Origin: Perkinsus chesapeaki
Lineage: Eukaryota > Perkinsozoa > Perkinsida > Perkinsidae
NCBI GenBank assembly: GCA_013115145.1
Contig: JAAPAO010000086.1
Coordinates: 22,761-86,760, forward strand
Direction: 5' to 3'
Length of the DNA stretch: 64,000 nt
Part shown: positions 55,845-64,000 of the stretch, piece after piece
How the letters are laid out: every line of letters starts with the position of its first letter
How positions within the stretch are numbered: the first letter of the stretch is position 1
Program-made: the position numbers and the translations under genes
The notes under the pieces: model-generated
Database searches by the model: none
What the model was told of the DNA's origin: nothing
What the model saw: the letters and a program-made list of their open reading frames with translations, nothing else

Positions 55845-58800
55845 TTGACGCTGGGGCGGGCAGTGCTCCTTCCACTTTTAGTTCCATCTCCGGATACGCA
55901 GCAGTCTAAGCATTTACAGTGTGTGCTCGAGCGAGGCCCTCAGCGGGCGATTCCCAAGGCGACTGAATTTACACTTACTTCCGCTAGGGGTGGTTGCTTC
56001 GCCATGTGTACATCGGTGCAAGCAGCCTCTGCCCTCTCGATTCGTGCTATCAACGCCTAAATAAAGACCACAAATATCAAGCCCCCCAGCAAGTTATAGA
56101 CGTCTAAAGGGACCTTACTTCGCGTTCAGTGATAAGCAGCTCCACCTGATGGGATCTTCGCTCAAACTCCTCACGGTCAATCTGAAAGGAGCGACGATAA
56201 TTTCAGTGGCCTTTGCTGGCAGATAATCAGATGGAAATTAAATACGGAATTACCGTCATCAATTCTAGCTGCTCCGCGAGGGACTTTTCCTTGGCTTCCA
56301 GCTCCTGTATTCGGGCTGTCAATAAATTACTCGCTGTCCTTTCTTCAGCAAGACCCTGCAAAGGAGCCGCCGATTCTATACAATGCATAGATCCGACAAG
56401 TGCAATGTGGAGAGTCGCCAAAGACGCATATTAAAGAATTGTCAACTAACCTTCTCGGTATCTTCTAATTTCATCAGAAGTTCGTGCTCGGTCTCAGCAA
56501 TTCGCAGCTGAATTTCCGCATCAGGTTGTTGAATGGGCTCACTGAAACACGATAAAGCGCATCTAGTTGGGACAAGGCATGACAGATCATTTACGAAAAG
56601 TTCGCGGTTACCAGGATTAGCTTACTCAAGCGGCGGTATGCCAGCAACGTCATTTCCTGATAGCTTCTCTGGAAGGTTAACCTAAGAGTAGCTTCCGCCG
56701 ATTTGTAGTAGTTGACTATATGTAGACTCACCTCCATGTCAGCTAAGTGGGCCTCCCTGCTATCCAGCTCACGCTCTCGCTCGGCCAGCAACTCCTCCGA
56801 TGCTTCAAGAGCCTACTGTTAGTATTGTTTATATGGTCAGCATGATAATTTTCAAACCTTATATTTCGATTCAAACTCCGACCCCCGCCTTGCTTGTTTC
56901 GCTAGATGCTGCTTAGCCTCCTTCAGCTCCACAACGGACTGCTGTAGAGCTTCCCGCTCAGCTTCAAGAGAAACCTGGTGTTGATCTTATCTCGTCAAAA
57001 AGTTCCAGCGTACCATTTTCCCCTCAGCTTCTGCCTCCTTCTCCTCTGCCTGACGTAGCCGACTCCTCAGACCATCCAGTGAGCTCTTGAGTTCATCTAA
57101 TATAAGAACCATACATGGTTTCCGCGTAACGATTTTCCTCACCAGATGCGCTCTCTGCGGAGCTTACGAGGCCCTTGAGCCTAGCGATCTCCGCATCCCG
57201 CTCTCTGATGATACTCTCCTTCGACTCTCTGGCCTGACCAATGCAACTCACTGCACAGAGCCTCCTCGTCATGAAAGCTTACATCCTCCAGCTCCTTCAG
57301 AGCTTCGGTACGTTCGCAAGAAGAAGCCTGATCAGTATCTTTGTCTATGCCCACCCAGTAACACATACCTGGACTTCTGCCCGCTCTGCCTCAGCAACCT
57401 TGAGCTCCTCGTTCAGTTGTGAAATTTCTCTTTCGGCTTCTTCGAGCTGTGTAGTGAGTTCAGCTATTGAAGCGGAATTTGGGAGAGTAATGGCTACCCA
57501 ATTTCTCACCAATGCGTTCCTCGTAAGCAGTCACTTGTGCCCTCGAATCTTCTATCTGTGCAACAAGTACCTTCTCATCACCTGCTGAAGCCTGAACAAC
57601 AGTCTTCCCTGAGATAGCTATACCGCTAGACGTACTCTAAGGATGTCAATCTCTTTTCGGGCTTCGCCGAGCTTCTCGTTGTACCGAGCTTCCGCTCCTT
57701 CCGAGCTCAACCTCAGAGCCTCTAGAGAAGATGAGTTCGTCAGTTGGTGTGCGCAAGAGATCCTTACGGAGCTGACCCTGGAGACTGTCTGCGGCTGCGT
57801 CCCTTTCCTCAACAACGTGACGGAGCTTCTCGAGCTCCTCTAGGACTCCCTATCAAGATTCGGCTTTCCTAGACTTCCAGATGTCCAGTGAAAGCTCGCT
57901 TGCCGTGCAAGGAGCATCTTACAGCTTTTTGAACGTCTTTGTCATCAAGAGCAGATGCCAAGGCATCGATCTTTCCTTTGAGATCAGCGGCCTCCTCGGA
58001 ACTTTGCGCTAAGAGGCTGGATACTGAGAACTCTCAAAGCTGCTAGCGTACCGTGTAGGGTCAATGCCTCGGCCAGCTTTTCCTCCAAAACTACAGCAGA
58101 ATCGCCGACATGGGTTAATTCCTACGAGACGAATGCTGGTGATTGATACCAGGCCATCGAGTGACAAGTCCTTGGAGCCAGTTACCATCACTCTATTTTA
58201 TGGATAGACGGGACTATTGACTTTTTACACTTGTTAACAATTTTACTACAATATAAACCCATTGTGGTGAAGTGAGACGTTGTAGAGTGGGCAACCATAG
58301 ACGAGCCATCTAACCTACCCTAGCCTGCTCGACATTTTGCTCTCTGGTGGCAGACAAAGCCGTCTTGGTATCCTCGAGTTCCTGACTAAGCTCATGGCAT
58401 TTCTCCTGAAAGGTACGGCGCGATATCCAACACATACAAGGTCCTTTCCAGTTCATACTTTCCACTCTTCTTGAGATTTCAGCACTTCTTCGAGCCTAGC
58501 TTGAGCCTCCTGGTACTGGCCTTCCAGAGACACTCTATCAGTCTCAACTGCACCTATACATACAGCCTGTTATAGCAAGGCTGAGTCGAACATACAATTG
58601 AAAGTAGACATGTTTGATGGTAGTAGCAGACTGCCACCTTCGCGTTCCTTACGTAAGGCGTTTTCAGCAGCTTCGCGCCCTTCGCTGGCTTCCTTAAGAC
58701 ACACCTCTTGCTTCCATATATCCTAAGTCGAAACTTAAGAGACAGCGGAAGAGAAGGCACCAATGGCTAGCGAAATACGTCCAGGAACCTCACGTCCGAA

Positions 58801-61800
58801 ATTGCCTGCTTCTCAACCCTCAGAGTTTCGATTTCGTCTCTTCGTTGATCGTTCTCCTTTCGAGCGTTATCAAGCTCTGCCTGTACTTTATCTACATAGT
58901 AACCACTCATTGTAAGTACGTTCAGGGACATAAATCATACCTAGCTCCTTTGCTAGCTGCTCCATCTGACTAGACGAGTCCCCAGCTTCATCAAGACGTC
59001 GGAGCAACGTGTCACGCTCCTTCTCAATTTGTATCTTGGATGGTATTCTCGCAGGAACGCAATCTATCTCACCCTTTCGGTCTCAAGCTGCTCGAGTGCT
59101 TCTTCTAGACGAGATATTCGCTCCCTGGCAATCATCTCCTTTGCAGTGAGCTAATGAGACATATCATCGAGACGCGAACCATGGAAAGCACAGGCTCCGA
59201 CTCGTGATGCAAGGAAAGTCGTGAAGGATCGGCAAAGGCTCATTGCTAGCTCGCTTACTTCATCCAGCTCCTCGTGTACCAGTCTGGACCGTTCTTCTTG
59301 TGCTGCCTGTCAGGAGAACGTCGGCCATCCTTAGGCACCAAGATGACATATACTCACTCTTTCAGCTTTCTCGGTCACAAGCTTCTCTTCTGACTCTCGG
59401 AGCGATGCCGTCAGCGCATTTAGTTCACCACTCAGGGTCACCTGCAGGTGAGCCCGTTCCACGGCACTAGCCCGCGTGATGGGTACCAGCTCAGCCTTTT
59501 TCTCGCCAAGTTGCTTTTCCATCAACTCAAGCTCGAGGCGAACACTTGATATCTCTCGGCTGTGCTCCTCCTTTTTCGCTTCTAGCATAGCTCGGGAGTC
59601 GTCGCCTAGATACGGTCGCCCTCTCCGAGAATCAGTTCTCTCGAAAGGGATCTCACCCTCCTTTTTGGATATCTCTGCTCGCGCTTCCTCTGCAAGAGTC
59701 ATTTCCCGTATCTGCATTACCAAAAGATGCCATGTGGAGTGAAGTGACAGGCTCCGTCACGGCTGCTGAGCTTTCCTTGCTAACTAGAATCAAAGTGCAA
59801 GGTCTACAATGAAGACTACTTATTCGGTGCGTGAAGCTATGCAACCAGGCAGTTGAGGAACATGGTAATTTCCGACAAAGACCGTTATTGAATAGACGTC
59901 ACCTTAGCCTCTAAGGATTCAAGAGTGTCAGTCAGCGCCTCCACTTCCTTTATGTGACCCTCGCTCATTTCTTCGATCGTTTTCTCGTGATCCTGCATAG
60001 CACAGACGAGTACATCTTCGGGAGACCCAACACTTCTTACATTACGAATACTCTCCAGCTGAACGCGCAAAGATTCCATTTGCTCCTCATGTGTGGCTTC
60101 AGCTCGAGCATGCAACTGCAACAAAGCGTTCTGAGGCCTGTTCAGACACGGCTTGCCTCTCTGCCGCGCTGTAGCTCTTCTTCAGACTTCTGCAAACTAC
60201 CACTCACTTCTTGGATATCTCTCTGGAGCGACGCCTGACGCATAAGTTCCAATTTCGAGGTGGTATACATGTAGACAGAAATAGAAGTTCTAGGGGTTCT
60301 TAAAACAAGAAATGGGGAGCCCGGCAAGCTATGAAAGTATCTGGTCGATGCAAGATCCCCCCGAGAATTCCTGCAGCTGACACAATTACTCCGCAATAGC
60401 CCAAAACTGAGCACACTATGAACTTACGTTAGCTTGCATCAGTTCCTGTTTCTCTTCCTCAGCCCTGGTTGTGGCTTCATCGCGGCTAGCAGATATTTCA
60501 TATTCCTGGAGCCGCAGTGTATAGACAGCCCTCCGAAACTGGTGGCACCTACTTGTCTCGCACTCTCTTGCCGAGCTTCCTCAAGTAACGTCTTGAGTTT
60601 TTCGAGCTCCTCTTCCACCATTTCTTTCTTCGACCGACGAAGTCCCTTCTCTTCCTCGTAACCTGACGAAGCACTGCAGTGAATCAGTCCATCCCTAGAT
60701 GCCCAACAGTATCGGGCGAGTATCGCTACTGTTGATCTGAAACTCCAATGCCATGACCTTCGCCGTAAGGGCATCTTTTGCACCGGTCAATGCCTCCTCT
60801 CTTTTCTGACGGTAATCAATGCTGCTTCAGTCCGGTGGTCCCTTGCCCTCCTACTTTTCCCTCCGCCTCGCTTTTATCCAACTTTTCCTGTATCTCGCTG
60901 AGCCTAGCCTGAAGCTCTGTCACCATCTGCCTTTGCCGGTCCTGAGACAGCGCATCTCAAGCTCCCGGTCCCAACCGTCTTATTCAAACCACACGGACCT
61001 CCTGCACCTTCGCGTCATCCAATTTCGCGAGACGCCCAGCTTCGCTCGCTCGCATTCCTCCCATTGTAGCACGGAGCTCCTATGACCATAACTTCGACAG
61101 GCGATCAATCTCAAGCCCACTTCGTTGGCGTCTCCCAAGCAACTGGCCTCCGCCCGCAGTGTATCGAGTTCATCTTTTAGCCTTTGCCTTTCCTCTTCGT
61201 GATCCTGGAAGGTAGATGCTCGGTGTGTTAGCATTGTTACACCAAAGTGTGAGAGAATATTCACTTATTCGTAATGCATGGATCTAGCTGTACTGTTATT
61301 AATATCCAGAATACTAATTTTGTTTCTACTGCGAGAATCATTATTTGCTGGTCTCAAGTTGAGAGACAACCGTTTACCTGCAAGTCTCTTGCATGCTTTT
61401 CACGTTCTTCTCTTAACAAGACGAGTTGCCGCTCCATGTCCTCATATGACTCTCTCATTACAACGACTGATGATTCCTCAGGTGTTATCTGATAGCAAAC
61501 GGGTCGAATAGCTATGTCCACTGTTGGTCTACTTTGCCACTAGAAGTAGCATCTTCGAATGCGCTTCCACGTTGGCTCTCTTCAGCGTTCTCTAGGACAG
61601 TAAAGCCTCGCGAAACATCAGAGTGACTGGGTACTGAGTTGCTGCTGCAGTTGCTCAACACGTTCCCTAAGTTCTTCTGTTTCCAATGTGACCCCAGGGA
61701 CCTGCCTACAGGCCTAAATCGAGCTCAATATACCCTCCAAGAGGAGGGATGATATACTCACTTCTCCCTCACCGGAAGCAACGCACTCCCCTTCGATTGA

Positions 61801-63656
61801 GCCAGCTTCCTGGAAAACAGGCACTTGGCAAGACATTTGGAGATTCGTCCAGCTATTTGCCCATCATGGTCCGTTTTTGTCTTATAACTTCGCGCAAGTG
61901 AAGGGAATCCCCGGAACTTGCCTTCCTATTCTTCTCGAGCAGCGCCTGGAACTCCGCAACCTTGGCCACTGTTTCCATGAGACGGGTCTCAAGTGAAGCC
62001 GATCGCTCCCTTTCCGCAACTAGTTCAGCCTCCAAGTGAGGAGCTGCAAACATGGTAACTGGATATTTGAAGACAGCTGTTACCAAGCCCTACCAGAATG
62101 TTCTCCCTCGGTAGCCCTGAGCTCAACTTCGCGTTCTCGTAGCCTAGCCGAGGCCCTCTCACATTCGACACGGAGGCCGGCCTGAAAAGCCGTAAAGAGA
62201 GTGGCCATTCGCCACTGCTGCTGCCACCTTGTCGGCCTCCAGCTGGTCTCGAGCGGCTTTGAGCAATACGATTTCGTCTTCAAGCGCTGCAATGTGCGAA
62301 GGGTCGGCCGCTTGGCTCGTATCAACGGGCAATGCCGGGAGATACTGTTGCTGAATCGACGCGCTTCTCAAATAAGACAGCGAGTTCCTCACCACGTTCT
62401 CCAACTCCTTCGTTTCTGTCGTTTCCCTTCTCCAGGAGGTGAACGAAGACCGCGCGAGTTCATATTGGTGGGCGTTCCTATCGAGATCCGTAATTTTACA
62501 TCCCGCAACATGTGGCTGAACCTAATCCTTCTCTCCGTCGCCTCCCTAGCATGGATATCTTGTCTAGTGCAGGTAAACCAGCACCGAAGTACTGCGGTTA
62601 TGAGGGTTCCTATATAAAGCTACCCGTCGAGAATGATCGGAGTTCTATCTACGTTTCTGTCCAAGTATCCACTTCCTGAGAAGTATGCGGGCTTGGGGAT
62701 GACGCTGTTGTCGATTATGGTTCTGCTTCAGCATAGCGTCTAGCTTGTAGACCTGAGTCGAATGGGTTATCAGAGATTCCTTAGGCCCTACGGTTCGCTC
62801 GAGCTGATCGCTTTTGGCTTTGTGACGATGAGCGTCCTTTTTAGCTCTTAACATGTCCGCAACTACCACATCAGTGGCAGCGATACTCCTACGGAGTAGA
62901 GCTTTCGTCTGGACCTATTTTTAATAAGCTATTAACGTGAATATGAACCAGAACATAGTAAGGATTATAAGGGAAGATAGCAGTGTCTCACACAGTAGCC
63001 TTCCGTGGCTTGTCTGAGCCTGTCCGAGTCCTCTGCCTTTCGGCCTCCCGCTGCACTATGCCTAATATTATCCAGTCTCTTAAGGCCCGATACTAACCCA
63101 GTGAAAGACTCTTCCAGCACCTGCAGGCTCAAATGCTCAGAGTCATATTATGCAAGGAGGCCTGCCTGAAGTCTCTCCCTTCCACCCGAATCCTGCAAGT
63201 TGTCAACACCGCCTGCAACTGGTTTCCCCTCTCCTTCCGAGTCCGTCCATGACTCGGCCTCCAGGCGGTATCTTAACTCTCGGTCAGGTGGAGCTTAGCG
63301 CCATTATTGCATTTCCTTGCCTTGCGCTTTCAACAATCTCTTGATTGGTAAGTTCCAGCTCTCTAGCTGTCTTGGCTGCGGAGACCCGGAGAGTTGACAG
63401 GTTGCGCTCGAGTAGCTGAGCATATGAATAGTAACGCCGACTTTTACAGTCACGATGTTACCTTTATCTTCCGTAAGGCCTCGTTTCTTTCGTTTCGAAT
63501 ACGTGTAGATTTCTGAGTCACATTGGCAACTTCCTGCTTGGCAGTCATCTTGTTAAAGATGCTTACGTTAACCGAGGAGCGAGTCTGGTTTTCATCAAAA
63601 GGGTCGAAGCTTTCTCTGGGGCTGCCAATGGATTCTTCCGAGGTGGATGGAGACAT
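55837..63656 (-). CDS. Very long coiled-coil protein
   Basis: The gene spans 7.8 kb from MSPSTSEESIGSPRESFDPF (63656) to a final exon ending LKVEGALPAPASNE with TGA at 55837-55839. Dozens of exons of about 60-400 nt, separated by introns of about 40-50 nt, encode almost uninterrupted heptad-type sequence rich in Glu, Lys, Leu and Arg. Examples are the exon at 59723-59360 (SSVRLELELMEKQLGEKKAE), the exon near 62000 (LEAELVAERERSASLETRLM) and the exon near 56400 (IQELEAKEKSLAEQLE). The short N-terminal head is polar and Ser-rich. No motor, RING or membrane domain is seen. Golgin, centriole/basal-body or cytoskeletal linker are all possible; sequence alone does not decide. Exon joins are approximate. 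Confidence 0.65.
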
Positions 63657-64000
63657 TCAGTGGAAAGGTACTGTGTTGAATAATAATATCACTTATCATA
63701 GACAGCCGGCCACTCCGGGGCTATCTAGCTAGCCTCGATCAGAAAGCACAGAATCGCTAGGTGGGATAGGAAAAATGAACAACTTCAATCCGGGAGCGTC
63801 GGCCTGATTGAGATCCCCCCTACAGACTGCCTTCTGGAAAATCCAATGGAAAACCGTCATTACTAGTGAGTGAGTTTCGCGAGGGCACGAACGAAGTATG
63901 TGGTGCAAGGACTGCGGTTCCTGAATTTGTAACAGATCGCTCAGATTGCATGATCACGAAAGTAAATAATGACACCCAGGTTCGATTCCAGGTGGCGGCA
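63657..64000. other. Window edge, upstream of the coiled-coil gene
   Basis: No gene is supported. The last 28 nt (GGTTCGATTCC core at 63979-63989, then GGCGGCA) resemble a tRNA 3' region with a B-box, but the T stem has a mismatch and no 5' half is seen upstream. Confidence 0.35.

Noticed and set aside
63973-64000. tRNA gene at the window end
   Set aside because: A B-box-like core is present, but the T stem has a mismatch and no D-arm or anticodon arm is seen upstream.

Overview
The window is nuclear DNA of an intron-rich protist. Most genes are cut by very short introns, typically 40-50 nt with GT...AG ends, lying every 100-300 nt. Genes sit on both strands with small gaps. Nothing looks bacterial in organisation: there are no operons with ribosome binding sites and no CRISPR arrays. 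Intron style, gene content and abundant CAG/CTG triplets suggest an alveolate, possibly a Perkinsus-like lineage. The organism is an inference from pattern, not shown by a marker gene. Exon models were built by eye from frame, splice sites and family motifs, so boundaries are provisional.

Layout. 35-3708 (minus): an uncharacterised gene, then a STN1-like telomere-capping OB-fold protein. 3997-13990 (plus): four tandem paralogues, each with an N-terminal PB1 domain followed by two (gene 1) or four (genes 2-4) ZZ zinc fingers. Gene 1 also carries a LIR-type autophagy motif in an acidic tail. This p62/NBR1-like cluster is the most interesting part of the window. 14565-23175 (plus): a DHHC palmitoyltransferase with a damaged active site, a possible small gene, a single-exon MMS19, a tandem cyclic-nucleotide-binding-domain protein and a small pseudo-receiver protein. 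24045-36791 (minus): opine dehydrogenase, a small membrane protein, an EXO1 nuclease, a triplet-rich spacer, a four-RRM CELF-like protein, a doubtful stretch and an ADCK1-like kinase. 37213-44513 (plus): DHX37 helicase, a mitochondrial uL14 ribosomal protein and a NrtA/SsuA-type substrate-binding protein. 45036-48509 (minus): glutamine-dependent NAD+ synthetase. 49701-51757 (plus): a fibronectin type III membrane protein. 52137-63656: a few uncertain genes, a Neuralized-domain (NHR) protein and a very long coiled-coil protein.

Most genes are housekeeping: Fe-S assembly, rRNA processing, DNA end resection, NAD synthesis, mitochondrial translation and the coenzyme Q kinase family. The PB1-ZZ array is a family expansion whose shared exon lengths and phase-2 introns record recent tandem duplication. 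Inference: gene 1 could polymerise through PB1 and bind Atg8 through its LIR, while genes 2-4 act as partners without that tail.
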